In this document: in pieces, positions 52,170 to 61,680 of the stretch | How positions within the stretch are numbered: the stretch's first letter is position 1 | Layout: every line of letters begins with the position of its first letter | Assembly: GCF_018998565.1 (NCBI RefSeq) | Contig: NZ_JAHNZO010000004.1 | Span: 248,001 to 312,000 of the forward strand | DNA from: Paenibacillus oleatilyticus | GTDB lineage: Bacteria; Bacillota; Bacilli; Paenibacillales; NBRC-103111 | DNA length: 64,000 nt | Reading direction: 5' to 3' | The notes under the pieces: generated by a model | Seen by the model: only the letters and a program-made list of their open reading frames with translations | Told to the model about the DNA's origin: nothing | The model's database searches: none | Position numbers and translations under genes: made by a program

Positions 52170-54094
52170 TCGTATGTTTTGCCCGCATAGTTCGCGACCA
52201 CATCGCGGATCAGCATGTAGGCTTCCCCATTTGTAAGCCGCTTCGGGTCCCGGATGGCCGATACCGTATCCTGCTTCACCACTCCCCGGTCGAGCAGCTC
52301 CTGCATGGTCGTCCGCGTATTCTGAGGTAAGCCCATGGCCGAGCCGAGGGTAGCCGCCGCTTGCTCCAACGTAAGCGGCGCTTCAGCAGGATTGCTCATC
52401 CCCTGAAGTGAATCGGCGGCATTTCCTTTAAAATAGGCCGCATGCACTCTCCCTACGCCGTTCAGCTGATAGACGAACCGCTGCGCGTTCGAGGAGCCGT
52501 CCAGGTCAAAGCCTTCGTTTTTGTCTCCGCCGACAGTCAAATTCATGCTCACCGCTGCTTTCAGCCCGGCATAGGCTTTATGCTTCGTATAAGCGGGAGG
52601 CTGGATGCGAATCGGCTTCAGCTCCATCCCCTGCTTGTTCAGCCTTTCTTGCAATGCTGCGATGTCCTGCTTGGACTCGGAGAGTTCGCGGAACGAAAGC
52701 CCCTTGTCTATTGCCAGCTTGGCCGCGGCTCCGGCCGCCTGTCCCGTCGCCATGCCAACAGGGATGACGCGCGCGCTGCCGTGGGGCAACGTATCGAAGC
52801 TGGCCGAACGGCCCACAACCAGCAGTCCGTTCACCTCACGGGGCAAAATGCTGCGGAACGGAATCGCATACTGCGCCGGATTCATCATGATGGCACCGCG
52901 GTCTTGGTAGTTCGTGCTCTGGATATCGACTTTATACGAGCCGAAAGCGATGCGATCCCATTGATCGCGGTTATCGAGCACATCGGTCATGGTCAGACGG
53001 TATTGGCCCTTCATATGCCGGGTTTCCCGCACGTACAGCTCCGGCGCCGTTCCGGCGAGTTCGAGATCGGCGAACTCTTTGAAATTTTTCTTCATATAAT
53101 CGACCACAAGCGGAATTTCTTTCTTTCCGATTTCAAAAGCTTCTTCAACCGAATCGGGGTCCAGCGGATGAATGCCGAAAATTTGCAGCGCGTTGATAAG
53201 AATCGTCCCGTCATTTTGTCTCCCGATATTGAGGCCACGCATGCGAACCTTGTCTTTGTTGCTCGATGGATACTCCCACATTTCGGGGAACCCCCATCCG
53301 CTCATCCGGTCAATACCGGTATTCTTGTGCCTGCCGAACGCTTCCCATACCTCCTGCGTAACGCCCCTCAGCTTAAAAACAAGCGTGACCGCCATCTGGG
53401 ATTTCGGATCGCCGATGTCCTCTCTCCCTATCGTGAACGCTACGCCTGCGGCCGCGGCAATGTCCGCATCCTGCGTCGCGTCGATCACGGCTTTGGCCTT
53501 CACATTATGCCGACTGCCGTCCTGCCGGATCACCTGCACGCCGGTAACCTTGCGCATGCCGTCCAGACCGACGGTTACAATCGGCTCCATCGTCTTCACC
53601 TTCATGAGAAGATCGATGTTCGGCTCTTGTCGGACCAGCTCGTAGAACGCATTGGCGGCTGTGACAACATCAAATGACGTACCTTCGATGCGGTCGTACC
53701 ATTCCTGGAATATCCCTTTGTTCAAAAAATTATGCTTGCCCGGAACAAGCGAAGACTCGGGAGAATAATTGTTATCCAGACTGTTCAACCAGCCAAGCGT
53801 CATCAAGCCGCCAAGAATCTCACGGTTCCGCCCGTCAACGAGCAGCACGGACAGGCCGTTGCGCGCCGCCGAGACGGCGGCCGCCACGCCTTCCGGATCG
53901 GTGCCGGTCACGATGACATCATAGGCTTCTTTGATCTGAGAGACGAAGCTTACTTGCTGCAGCGGCTTCATTTCCCCCGGCATGGCGGTGCTCTTGTAAT
54001 GGCTGTAGCACCACAGCCCGCCTCCGGCGATAATCACTAACAGCAGGCCCAATCCTATTGCCAGCCGTAACCCTTTTTTTGACCGATTCGCCAT
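52166..54094 (-). CDS. membrane-anchored FAD-dependent oxidoreductase
   Basis: The 642-residue protein has an N-terminal membrane anchor (about 9-29) and then a FAD-binding Rossmann domain, YDVIVTGTDPEGVAAAVSAA (about 57-76), where the usual GxGxxG reads GTDPEG. The middle part has the FAD_oxidored (PF12831-like) pattern with KAVIDATQDADIAAAAG, ETRHMKGQYRLTMTDV, INPAQ-like MMNPAQYAIPFRSILPREVNGLLVVG and GMATGQAAGAAAKLAI. The last ~100 residues look like a separate helical part. Substrate is unknown; if the anchor is a signal-anchor the enzyme faces outside. GGAG is 13 bases before the ATG, so the start is not certain. Confidence 0.8.
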   Translation of the reverse strand: MANRSKKGLRLAIGLGLLLVIIAGGGLWCYSHYKSTAMPGEMKPLQQVSFVSQIKEAYDVIVTGTDPEGVAAAVSAARNGLSVLLVDGRNREILGGLMTLGWLNSLDNNYSPESSLVPGKHNFLNKGIFQEWYDRIEGTSFDVVTAANAFYELVRQEPNIDLLMKVKTMEPIVTVGLDGMRKVTGVQVIRQDGSRHNVKAKAVIDATQDADIAAAAGVAFTIGREDIGDPKSQMAVTLVFKLRGVTQEVWEAFGRHKNTGIDRMSGWGFPEMWEYPSSNKDKVRMRGLNIGRQNDGTILINALQIFGIHPLDPDSVEEAFEIGKKEIPLVVDYMKKNFKEFADLELAGTAPELYVRETRHMKGQYRLTMTDVLDNRDQWDRIAFGSYKVDIQSTNYQDRGAIMMNPAQYAIPFRSILPREVNGLLVVGRSASFDTLPHGSARVIPVGMATGQAAGAAAKLAIDKGLSFRELSESKQDIAALQERLNKQGMELKPIRIQPPAYTKHKAYAGLKAAVSMNLTVGGDKNEGFDLDGSSNAQRFVYQLNGVGRVHAAYFKGNAADSLQGMSNPAEAPLTLEQAAATLGSAMGLPQNTRTTMQELLDRGVVKQDTVSAIRDPKRLTNGEAYMLIRDVVANYAGKTYD

Positions 54095-54295
54095 CCCTAA
54101 GCTCACACTCCGTTTCCGCTCGATCTGCTCACGTCTTATTGGACGCGTCGAATCGACGGTTTGTTCCAGACAATCATGCTACCCAACGAGGCCGGTTCGT
54201 TGAACCGGTATCCTCCAAAGCTTACGATAGTAACGCGGCAGCCGGCTTTTCTGTATAATAGAGTCAACGAACAAGCCGGAAGGAGGCATGATCTT

Positions 54296-55060
54296 ATGGG
54301 GATATACGATAAAGATCCGTTCGTGAGAAGTATGGAGCTGCTGCGGGAGAAGGTGCCGTCTTTCGCCAAATATCCGTTTCACCTCCCGGCTTTGCGCCGG
54401 TTAACCACCTTGCGCTTCCATCCCAAGGTCACCTACATCATCGGCGAGAACGGCATGGGCAAGTCCACGCTGCTCGAAGCCATCGCCGTTGCCTGGGGCT
54501 TCAATCCCGAAGGCGGCAGCCTGAACTTCAATTTCGCGACACACGAATCCCACTCGGAGCTGCACCAGTATATCCGTCTGGTGCGCGGGATCGGCAAGCC
54601 GAGGGACGGTTTCTTCTTCCGGGCGGAAACCTACTACAACCTGGCGACCAATATCGATCAGTTGGATAGCGAGCCATTGGGCGGAGGTCGAATCATCGAC
54701 TGGTACGGGGGCAAGTCACTGCACGAGCAGTCGCACGGCGAATCGTTTTTTGCGGCTTTCCTTCACCGTTTCGGGGGCAATGGGGTGTATATTCTGGACG
54801 AGCCGGAAGCGGCATTGTCTCCCTTGAAGCAAATGTCCATGCTCGCCCGCATCCACGCGCTGGTCAAAAAGAACTCGCAGTTCATCATCTCGACGCATTC
54901 GCCCATTCTGATGGGCTATCCGGACGCGCTCGCTTATTATTTAACGCCGGATGGAATCGAGCACATAAATGTGGAAGAAACCGATCATTATATCATTATG
55001 AAGCAATTTCTGCATAACCGGGAACGCATGCTTAGAGAGCTTTTTGCCGACGAGGAATAA
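54296..55060 (+). CDS. small ABC/SMC-type ATPase
   Basis: The 254-residue stand-alone ATPase has Walker A GENGMGKST (50-58), a Walker B with VYILDEPEAALSP, a signature-like SHGESFFAAF and a switch His in FIISTHSPIL. These mark the AAA_15/AAA_21 predicted-ATPase group related to RecF/OLD. There is no nuclease or membrane partner next to it, so it is not an OLD-type defence pair; role unknown. AGGAGG nine bases before the ATG and TATAAT at 54254-54259 support the start and a nearby promoter. Confidence 0.8.
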   Translation: MGIYDKDPFVRSMELLREKVPSFAKYPFHLPALRRLTTLRFHPKVTYIIGENGMGKSTLLEAIAVAWGFNPEGGSLNFNFATHESHSELHQYIRLVRGIGKPRDGFFFRAETYYNLATNIDQLDSEPLGGGRIIDWYGGKSLHEQSHGESFFAAFLHRFGGNGVYILDEPEAALSPLKQMSMLARIHALVKKNSQFIISTHSPILMGYPDALAYYLTPDGIEHINVEETDHYIIMKQFLHNRERMLRELFADEE

Positions 55061-55134
55061 CGCAAAAAGAACAGGCCCGGCTCGTTCCGGTACGCTGTTC
55101 TTCGTTCTTTCCCTCCCTATTTCTGGCCGCCGGG

Positions 55135-55332
55135 TTAAACGGAATCTTCGATCTTCTTCACGTCGAACCGTTCCTCGCGGCGGTCAATCGGCCCCGGGCT
55201 TCCGGCAACCGGCGGATCGATCTGTACCGCCTGATCGGTCGTCCGTGTCTGGTGCAGGTCGGTAGCGCCAGCCGCATGAGTGCCCAGATCCTCCAGCTCG
55301 GCGTTGCCTGCATGATCATTCACTTGGCTCAT
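55135..55332 (-). CDS. small hydrophilic protein
   Basis: The 65-residue protein is polar and probably disordered: MSQVNDHAGNAELEDLG, HQTRTTDQAVQIDPP, DRREERFDVKKIED. I do not recognise a family. AAGGAGG eight bases before the ATG argues that it is real. Short acidic proteins of this type are common in sporulating bacilli, often without known role. Confidence 0.6.
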   Translation of the reverse strand: MSQVNDHAGNAELEDLGTHAAGATDLHQTRTTDQAVQIDPPVAGSPGPIDRREERFDVKKIEDSV

Positions 55333-55424
55333 TCGAATTCCCTCCTTATCGTAAGCTACTTGTATTTTGCGGTTTCCGCTGACATTTCATACCTAAAATG
55401 CGGCTGTTTTCCGGTCGGAGGCAG

Positions 55425-55459
55425 AAAAAAACCGGCGACGCCCGAAGGCAATCGCCGGT
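55425..55459 (-). terminator. terminator after the repeat-rich secreted protein gene
   Basis: ACCGGCGA (55431-55438) pairs with TCGCCGGT (55452-55459), followed on the minus strand by TTTTTTTC. Confidence 0.85.
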
Positions 55460-55468
55460 TCCCGATAG

Positions 55469-56368
55469 TTATTTTACGAGATTTTGCAGCAGGCTTTGTC
55501 CCATTTGAACTTCTTGGTTAAACTCGTCTTGATATTCGTTGATGATATCCGTGCTGAAGCCTTTAGACTCCAGCTCGCTTCTTACCCTGTCGATAATGGC
55601 GTTGAACTGAGCTGATTTTTCGTTAAACTTGCTTTCTCCCTGCCGATAAAGCCTCGCTCTTTCCTTGGAACTGCTTGCCGCTGCTGCCTGAAGAGCGATC
55701 CCCATCAATTCCTGTTTGCTTTCATTGCGGAGATGGATGAGCTGCTGAGTCGCATTTTTCGTGATTTCCTTGTACTCTTTATCCTTCTCCTTATCGTTGC
55801 CATTACCGTTTCCGTTGCCATTACCGTTACCGTTACCGTTACCGTTTCCATTGCCTTTGCCATTACCATTGCCTTTACCGTTTTCCTTATCCTGCTTTTC
55901 TTTTTCTTGCTTCTCTTTCTCCTGTTTTTCCTTCTCTTGCTTTTCTTTTTCCTGCTTTTCCTTCTCTAGCCGCTCTTTCTCCTGCTTTTCTTTCTCTTGC
56001 TTCTCTTTCTCTAACCGCTCCTTTTCGAGCTTTTCTCTCTCCTGCTTTTCCTTCTCCAGTCTTTCCTTCTCCTGCTTCTCTCTCTCCTGCTTTTCTTTCT
56101 CCAGTCTTTCCTGTTCCTTATCTTTCTTTGGCGGTTTTGGAGCGCCCCAGTTGCCAAAATTCGTCTCGAACCATTTGTCCAGATTGAACTGTTCTCCGAG
56201 GAACACGTTCAGATTGACAACGGTAGGTCCGTTGAAGTTAACCAGCGGCGACTGATTCTCGAACGTAAGCGATGCCGCTTCGGCTTTCGGCGCAGACAGT
56301 ACCGGTGTCGTCAAAGCTGCCGCGATCACGACCGCAAGAAACTTTGACAAGGTTTTCCTTTTGTTCAT
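55469..56368 (-). CDS. secreted protein with Lys/Glu/Gln and Gly/Asn repeats
   Basis: The 299-residue product has a signal peptide (1-31, ending AEAAS), a short domain (33-75) with VNLNVFLGEQFNLDKWF, then about 80 residues of KEKQE-type repeats that should form a long charged helix, then about 35 residues of GN repeats that are flexible, and a C-terminal helical domain (about 195-299). The plan resembles a wall-spanning spacer between two small domains. I know of no named family. Repeat numbers probably vary between strains because the DNA itself is repetitive. A terminator follows 10 bp after the stop. Confidence 0.75.
   Translation of the reverse strand: MNKRKTLSKFLAVVIAAALTTPVLSAPKAEAASLTFENQSPLVNFNGPTVVNLNVFLGEQFNLDKWFETNFGNWGAPKPPKKDKEQERLEKEKQEREKQEKERLEKEKQEREKLEKERLEKEKQEKEKQEKERLEKEKQEKEKQEKEKQEKEKQEKEKQDKENGKGNGNGKGNGNGNGNGNGNGNGNGNGNDKEKDKEYKEITKNATQQLIHLRNESKQELMGIALQAAAASSSKERARLYRQGESKFNEKSAQFNAIIDRVRSELESKGFSTDIINEYQDEFNQEVQMGQSLLQNLVK
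55797..56125 (-). repeat. coding tandem repeats (GN and KEKQE)
   Basis: About 90 bp of a 6-bp unit (GGTAAC/GGCAAT variants, coding GN) lie at 55797-55890 and about 235 bp of 15-18-bp units (coding KEKQE and RLEKEKQE) at 55890-56125. Both lie within the secreted protein gene and also open long false frames on the other strand. Confidence 0.85.
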
Positions 56369-56406
56369 AGCTTTCTCTCCTTTAGGTTTATAAAGTTATG
56401 CAGAGC

Positions 56407-57102
56407 TCATTTTTTCTCCCGAAGAGATTCCTCGTAGCTTTTGCCCTTGCTTAAACCGTATTTCGAAGCAATCGCAATCAGCTCGTCGTATTCCTCTTCC
56501 GAGAGCTTTTCCAAGATCATGGCCTTGGCCTTCCTTTTTTCCTCCAAGGAAACGCCTTTGTCAAACATATTTTGTAATTGTTTTAAATTATTTCCATCTA
56601 GCTTTTTAAGCAGCACGGTTGTGATTTTGACTTGCTCGGCCAGCGAAATTTGATCTTGCACTTCCTTCGCCTTCCCTGCGGATATTTCCGCCTTATAGCC
56701 TGTGCTGCTGCCCGACTTCAGGTCGGACGGCTTGTCGGCTGCCTGCGGAACCGTGGCCGGGGCCTGTGCCGGCGTCCGAGCCTGCTCCGCTTTCCCCGAC
56801 GATGCCGGGGATTCGCCAGGCTCAGCACGGACGGCGTCCTGCCCGGAGGCGGACTTCGGGGCGTCCCCCGGCTTTTGCTGCGATACCGGAAGCTGCCCGG
56901 AGGCTGAAACCTGGAGTGCCGGTTCCGTCCGCTTCTCCGGACCGTTCACCGGCCGCTTCCCCGCCGGCGCTTCTTCCGCCAGACTTGCAAGAGCCGCCAT
57001 CATCCGTTCCTGCACCATATGAAGCGCCCAATACCCGCCGGCAAGCAGCAGCAATACAACCGCCGTCCCGACTACTAAAGCCTTTTTCATTCTCGCCTTC
57101 AT
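56407..57102 (-). CDS. membrane-anchored protein with helical C-terminal domain
   Basis: The 231-residue protein has one membrane helix (about 7-27), an extracellular Pro/Ala/Ser/Gly-rich linker (40-140) and a helical C-terminal part (about 150-231) with VKITTVLLKKLDGNNLKQLQ and EEYDELIAIASKYGLSKGKS. I do not recognise the family. It starts in an ATGA overlap with the VanZ gene, with GGGGAGG upstream, so it is the last gene of the polysaccharide operon or of a small unit within it. A role in surface glycan assembly is only suggested by position. Confidence 0.65.
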   Translation of the reverse strand: MKARMKKALVVGTAVVLLLLAGGYWALHMVQERMMAALASLAEEAPAGKRPVNGPEKRTEPALQVSASGQLPVSQQKPGDAPKSASGQDAVRAEPGESPASSGKAEQARTPAQAPATVPQAADKPSDLKSGSSTGYKAEISAGKAKEVQDQISLAEQVKITTVLLKKLDGNNLKQLQNMFDKGVSLEEKRKAKAMILEKLSEEEYDELIAIASKYGLSKGKSYEESLREKK

Positions 57103-57632
57103 GGAACCTCCCCTCTTCGCAGCGTCATGTTCCGTCTGATTTTGCAGAACACCGCCAGGCATAGGATAAGAACCACTAAGCCAAGGAATCCGCCGAATGA
57201 ATCCAATACAATATCCTGCATTGCGCTGGTACGCTCCCCACTTCTCGCTTGATTCCATTCATCCGCCGAAGCTATGCCAATCACATAAATGATCGCAAGC
57301 AGCATCTTGAAGCCAAGCTTCCATCGGGCTTGAATCAACGCGAACAAAGCACAAACCGCCAGCATCGCGTACATGAACAAATGCGCACCTTTTCGAAACA
57401 AAAACTCGACAAATTCAAACGGCTGCTTCCTGGCTTCAATCGTAGAATGATGATAGTGAATGGTCATTTCAGGTACGACGCTAAGCATCCCCTCCTTCGT
57501 GAACCATTTATGTAAAATTGGCTGTATACTCTGCTCATGGTAGGACTGGGAAGAGAAGTTGAAAATAAGCAGCGTCCACAGCAACACAGGAACTAGGGTA
57601 AGGAGCTTAGTAATTGACCGGATGGGATTCAC
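57099..57632 (-). CDS. VanZ-family membrane protein
   Basis: The 177-residue protein has four membrane helices and the VanZ pattern: IFNFSSQSYHEQS after helix 1, RKGAHLFMYAMLAV, and ADEWNQARSGERTSAMQDIVLDSFGG near helix 4. VanZ lends low-level teicoplanin resistance in enterococci, but most family members have unknown roles; they are frequent in polysaccharide operons. The GTG at 57632 has only a weakly placed AGGA, so the start is uncertain. It overlaps the dehydrogenase gene by 26 bp. Confidence 0.85.
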   Translation of the reverse strand: MNPIRSITKLLTLVPVLLWTLLIFNFSSQSYHEQSIQPILHKWFTKEGMLSVVPEMTIHYHHSTIEARKQPFEFVEFLFRKGAHLFMYAMLAVCALFALIQARWKLGFKMLLAIIYVIGIASADEWNQARSGERTSAMQDIVLDSFGGFLGLVVLILCLAVFCKIRRNMTLRRGEVP

Positions 57633-58950
57633 TCCTAGCCGTCAATACTGCCGGCCTGCCAACCGAATGGTAAACAAAGCCGTGTTCGTACATTTCCTGC
57701 AAAGAGAAACAATTGCGCCCGTCGATCAGGAACGGATATTTCAGCAGCTTGCGAACGGAAGCCAGATCCATGCCCGCAATTTCATCCCATTCGGTTAAAA
57801 TCAGGCAGACGTCGCAATCCGTCACCGCCGCCTCGACGCTGTCGCAATAGGTCACCTCGGCAGGCAGCAGCGCCCGGGCGTTCGGAATGGCGATCGGATC
57901 GTACGCTTGCACGATCGCGCCTTTTTTCACCAGCTCGTCGATAATAACAAGCGACGGAGCGCAGCGCATATCGTCGGTATTCGGTTTAAAAGCGAGCCCG
58001 AGCACCGCAATCCGCCTTCCGGCATAATCGCCGAACAAATCCTGCAGCTTCTTCAGCATCACGTACGGCTGTGCCTCGTTGGTCGCGATGACGGATTTCA
58101 GCAGCGTAAAATCATACCCGGCCTGATCGGCCATATGGGCGAGCGCAAACGTATCCTTCGGAAAGCAGGAGCCGCCGTAACCGATACCGGCCTGCAAAAA
58201 TTTTGCGCCGATCCGGCTGTCCATCCCCATGCCTTCCGATACTTGGGTCACGTCGGCCCCGACCTTCTCGCACAGATTGGCGATGGCGTTGATAAACGAA
58301 ATTTTCGTGGCCAGAAAGGCGTTGGCCGCATATTTGATCATCTCGGCGCTTTGCAGGTCCGTAATGAAAATTTTCGTCTGCAGCGGTTCGTGCAGCTTCG
58401 CAATGACCTTGGCGGCCTTGTCGCTCGTCGCCCCGATTACCGCCCGATCCATGTTCATGCAATCCGCAATCGCCGAGCCCTCGCGCAGAAATTCGGGGTT
58501 GGACACGACGTCAAAATGAATGCGCTCATTGACCCTATTGTTGGCGACGATCGTCCGCACAAGCTCTCCCGTACCGACCGGCACCGTACTCTTGTTGACG
58601 ATAATTTTGTACGTGTTCAAGTGCTTGCCGATCGTTTTGGCCACTTCCTTCACGTAGCGCATATCCGCTTCGCCGTTCTCCGCCATCGGCGTGCCGACCG
58701 CAATATAAATGATGTCGGAATCTTCAATGGCCTCGCCGACTTCGGAGGTGAAGAAGAGGCGGTTTTCCGCCACGTTCTTCGCGACAAGCTCCTTTAAGCC
58801 CGGCTCGTAGATCGGAATCTCGCCGTTTTGCAGCATGGCGATTTTGTCCTTGTTCACGTCGCAGCAGATGATGCGGTTGCCCATTTCGGCAAAGCACGTT
58901 CCCGACACCAGACCGACGTATCCCGTACCAATCACTGTTATATTGTGCAT
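57607..58950 (-). CDS. UDP-glucose 6-dehydrogenase
   Basis: The 447-residue NAD-dependent enzyme oxidises UDP-glucose to UDP-glucuronate. Seen are the NAD motif VIGTGYVGLVSG (6-17), NPEFLREGSAI, the catalytic Cys in GYGGSCFPKDT (about 255-265) and LGLAFKPNTDDMRCAP in the C-terminal domain. It is of the Ugd/TuaD group. It is encoded 4 bp after galU, whose product feeds it, and before a uronate epimerase further upstream could use its product. The last ~20 residues are extended. Confidence 0.93.
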   Translation of the reverse strand: MHNITVIGTGYVGLVSGTCFAEMGNRIICCDVNKDKIAMLQNGEIPIYEPGLKELVAKNVAENRLFFTSEVGEAIEDSDIIYIAVGTPMAENGEADMRYVKEVAKTIGKHLNTYKIIVNKSTVPVGTGELVRTIVANNRVNERIHFDVVSNPEFLREGSAIADCMNMDRAVIGATSDKAAKVIAKLHEPLQTKIFITDLQSAEMIKYAANAFLATKISFINAIANLCEKVGADVTQVSEGMGMDSRIGAKFLQAGIGYGGSCFPKDTFALAHMADQAGYDFTLLKSVIATNEAQPYVMLKKLQDLFGDYAGRRIAVLGLAFKPNTDDMRCAPSLVIIDELVKKGAIVQAYDPIAIPNARALLPAEVTYCDSVEAAVTDCDVCLILTEWDEIAGMDLASVRKLLKYPFLIDGRNCFSLQEMYEHGFVYHSVGRPAVLTARSESHPVNY

Positions 58951-58954
58951 ACGC

Positions 58955-59857
58955 TTATTTCGCCACCTTACTGTAAAATGAAGGTTCGCTTTCGTACAGC
59001 GTCCGGATGTAGTTCATCACGTCATTGCGCAGATCATCGCGCTGCAGCGCGAAGTCCAGCGTCGCTTTGATAAAGCCGAATTTGTCCCCTACATCATGCC
59101 GGGCTCCTTGGAAATTGTAGGCGATAACCGGCCTTTTCTCGTTCAACCGCTTGAGCGCGTCCGTCAGCTGGATTTCGCCGCCCGCACCAGCCGGGAGACT
59201 CTCCAAAATATCGAAAATGTCCGGCGTCAAAATGTACCGGCCCATGATCGCATAGTTGGAAGGAGCTGCTTTTTTCGACGGCTTCTCAACCAGCGTCTCC
59301 AGGAAGAATACTTCCGGCTCGATCGATGATCCCCGGGGAGCGATGATCCCGTATTTGGACACGTCCTCGTCGTTCACTTTTTGCACGCCGACGACCGAGG
59401 AGGAGTACCGGGAATGGACGCGAATGAGCTGGCTCAGGCACGGCTCGCTGGACTGCACGATGTCGTCGCCGAGCAGAACGGCAAATGGCTCGTCGCCGAC
59501 AAAGCTGCGTGCGCACCAGATCGCGTGACCGAGACCTTTCGGCTCTTTTTGACGAATATAGTGGATATTCGCCATCTCGGATATCGCTTGAATTTGCTCC
59601 AGCTCCTTGTTCTTGCCCTTCTTCGACAGCGTCTCTTCCAGCTCAAACGATTTGTCGAAATGATCCTCGATGGCCCGCTTTCCGCGTCCGCTAATAATCA
59701 GAATATCTTCGATCCCGGAGGCAATCGCCTCTTCGATGATGTATTGAATCGTCGGCTTGTCCACAATCGGCAGCATTTCTTTCGGCTGGGCTTTGGTTGC
59801 AGGCAGGAAGCGCGTTCCCAGTCCCGCTGCCGGAATGATCGCTTTACGCAATTTCAT
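58955..59857 (-). CDS. galU: UTP-glucose-1-phosphate uridylyltransferase
   Basis: The 300-residue enzyme makes UDP-glucose from UTP and glucose 1-phosphate. The nucleotide-binding [20 protein letters not shown] (9-28, with the GLGTR loop), [18 protein letters not shown] and [10 protein letters not shown] are typical. Length is normal. The gene overlaps the aminotransferase gene by 14 bp and precedes the dehydrogenase, a supply chain for UDP-glucuronate. Confidence 0.96.
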   Translation of the reverse strand: MKLRKAIIPAAGLGTRFLPATKAQPKEMLPIVDKPTIQYIIEEAIASGIEDILIISGRGKRAIEDHFDKSFELEETLSKKGKNKELEQIQAISEMANIHYIRQKEPKGLGHAIWCARSFVGDEPFAVLLGDDIVQSSEPCLSQLIRVHSRYSSSVVGVQKVNDEDVSKYGIIAPRGSSIEPEVFFLETLVEKPSKKAAPSNYAIMGRYILTPDIFDILESLPAGAGGEIQLTDALKRLNEKRPVIAYNFQGARHDVGDKFGFIKATLDFALQRDDLRNDVMNYIRTLYESEPSFYSKVAK

Positions 59858-61013
59858 GAGTCATACCTCCGCATACGAGTGTTTTGACGATCTCAATCAC
59901 TTTCGCTTGCTCGGTTTCGGTCAGACTGGAGCCGGAAGGCAGGCAAATGCCCTGCTCGAATAACCGGTCGGATACGCTGTGCCCCTCCTGATGCGGATAA
60001 TAGGCGCAGCCTTGGAACAGCGGTTGCAGATGCATCGGCTTCCACACCGGCCTGGACTCGATGTTCGCCTCTGCGAGCGCCCGGATAATGTCTCCCGACG
60101 TCGTTTTCGCAACTTGCGGGTCGACGGTCAGTGTCGTCAGCCACCGGGTCGCTTGACCGAAGGACGCCTCCGGCATAAACTCGACGCCCTCCATGGAGCC
60201 CAGCGCTTCGGCATAGGCCGCAAAGATGGCGCGTCTCGTCTCGATTCGCTCGGGAAGCATATGGAGCTGACCGATGCCGATGCCGGCGAGCACGTTGCTC
60301 ATCCGGTAGTTGAACCCGACCTCGCTGTGCTCGTAATGCGGTGCGGGGTCCCGGGCCTGCGTCGCCCAATATCTGGCCTTCTCCAAAGCTTCGAGGTCGT
60401 CCGACACCAGCATGCCTCCGCCGGAGGTGGTAATGATTTTGTTGCCGTTGAACGAATAGGTTCCGAACCTGCCCAGCGTTCCGCTTGCCCGTCCTTTATA
60501 CGTCGCACCCAGCGATTCGGCGGCATCCTCGATGACGGGTACGCCATATTGGTCGCATAAATCAAGCAGCGGGTCCATATCTGCGCTTTGCCCGTACAGA
60601 TTAACGACAACGACCGCCTTCGGAAGCTTCCCGGCCCGCTTGGCTTCGGACAGCGCGCGCTCCAGCGCTTGCGGAGACATATTCCAGCTCTCCGGCTCGG
60701 AGTCGATGAAGACCGGCTCCGCCCCTTGATACATCACCGGATTTACGCTGGCGACAAACGTTAAGCTTGAGCAGAATACGGTATCCCCGGCCCCGACTCC
60801 AAGCAAGCGCAAAGCCAGGTGAATGGCCGCCGTACCGGAACTGAGCGCCAATGCTCCGCCGGCTCCGACGTACCCGGCAATCTCTTTCTCAAAGACATCG
60901 ACGTTGGGCCCTAACGGCGCGATCCAGTTGGTGGCGAAAGCTTGCTGCACCCATTGCTGCTCTTCTTGCCCCATATGCGGGGGAGACAGATAAATCCTTT
61001 GATTCGGCGACAT
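59844..61013 (-). CDS. DegT/DnrJ/EryC1 sugar aminotransferase (PglE/EpsN-like)
   Basis: The 389-residue PLP enzyme has the sugar-aminotransferase pattern: [35 protein letters not shown] for cofactor phosphate, [15 protein letters not shown], and the likely Schiff-base Lys in [14 protein letters not shown]. With the adjoining acetyltransferase it fits the PglE/PglD pair that turns a UDP-4-keto-6-deoxy-GlcNAc into UDP-bacillosamine-type sugars, as EpsN and EpsM do in Bacillus. The needed 4,6-dehydratase is not in view and could lie past the right edge. Confidence 0.9.
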   Translation of the reverse strand: MSPNQRIYLSPPHMGQEEQQWVQQAFATNWIAPLGPNVDVFEKEIAGYVGAGGALALSSGTAAIHLALRLLGVGAGDTVFCSSLTFVASVNPVMYQGAEPVFIDSEPESWNMSPQALERALSEAKRAGKLPKAVVVVNLYGQSADMDPLLDLCDQYGVPVIEDAAESLGATYKGRASGTLGRFGTYSFNGNKIITTSGGGMLVSDDLEALEKARYWATQARDPAPHYEHSEVGFNYRMSNVLAGIGIGQLHMLPERIETRRAIFAAYAEALGSMEGVEFMPEASFGQATRWLTTLTVDPQVAKTTSGDIIRALAEANIESRPVWKPMHLQPLFQGCAYYPHQEGHSVSDRLFEQGICLPSGSSLTETEQAKVIEIVKTLVCGGMTHEIA

Positions 61014-61016
61014 TAG

Positions 61017-61679
61017 CTACGCCCTCCTCTGAGCAAACTGATCCGGTTGATCAGCGTATTTGATTGGTTTGGCGGGTACGCCTACGGCCGTGCATTGAGT
61101 CGGAATGTCGTCGACGGCAACCGCTCCCGCTCCGATCGTGCTCCAGCCGCCTATCGTTAATCCTTCGATCACTTTCGCGCCAAGCCCGATATGCGTTCCG
61201 TCTCCCACCGTGACATCGCCGGCTAAGGCTGCGGAGGGAGAAATATGCACAAAGCTTCCGAGAACGTTCTCGTGCTCGACGATGGCGCCGGTGTTGATGA
61301 TGCACTGGGCGCCGATCCGCGCGCCGTGATTGATGACCGCACCCGGCATGACGACCGAACCGCCGCCGATCGTCACCCCGCTTCCGAGCGTTGCCCTCGG
61401 ATGAATCAACACCGCATAGCGGGATTCAGGGTACCCGAGCCGTTCCATGACGGCCCGGCGGGTGCGGTTATTGCCGATGGCAATAAACAGCCGGCAATCG
61501 TCGTCCCGCAGCAGTTCCGCCATATCCGCCACCGGCCCGTGAAGGATGCCGTCCTGGTTAAAGCTGTGCGTATACTTGTCGTCCCCGATCCCGGCCAGCT
61601 CATATTCTCCCTGGGCCCGCATCACATCGAGGACGACCTTTCCATGACCGCCTCCGCCGATCAGGACGAGCTTCTTCAT
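61017..61679 (-). CDS. PglD/EpsM-like sugar O/N-acetyltransferase
   Basis: The 220-residue protein has a small Rossmann-like N-domain, KKLVLIGGGGHGKVVLDVM (2-20), and a left-handed beta-helix with hexapeptide repeats (about 95-200), with the catalytic His in VINHGARIG or VEHENVLG. This is the NeuD/PglD layout; the family acetylates the amino group made by the adjoining aminotransferase. The ATG at 61679 has GGAGGG upstream and lies 1 bp after the preceding stop. Confidence 0.9.
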   Translation of the reverse strand: MKKLVLIGGGGHGKVVLDVMRAQGEYELAGIGDDKYTHSFNQDGILHGPVADMAELLRDDDCRLFIAIGNNRTRRAVMERLGYPESRYAVLIHPRATLGSGVTIGGGSVVMPGAVINHGARIGAQCIINTGAIVEHENVLGSFVHISPSAALAGDVTVGDGTHIGLGAKVIEGLTIGGWSTIGAGAVAVDDIPTQCTAVGVPAKPIKYADQPDQFAQRRA

Positions 61680-61680
61680 C

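Noticed and set aside
54296-55060. Anti-phage OLD-type defence ATPase
   Set aside because: There is no TOPRIM nuclease domain or partner gene, so only a general ATPase call is justified.
55797-56125. CRISPR-like regular repeats
   Set aside because: The repeats are contiguous coding units without unique spacers.
55733-56255. Two overlapping plus-strand frames rich in Ser/Phe and Leu/Pro
   Set aside because: They arise only because the repeat DNA of the secreted protein gene stays open in all frames.
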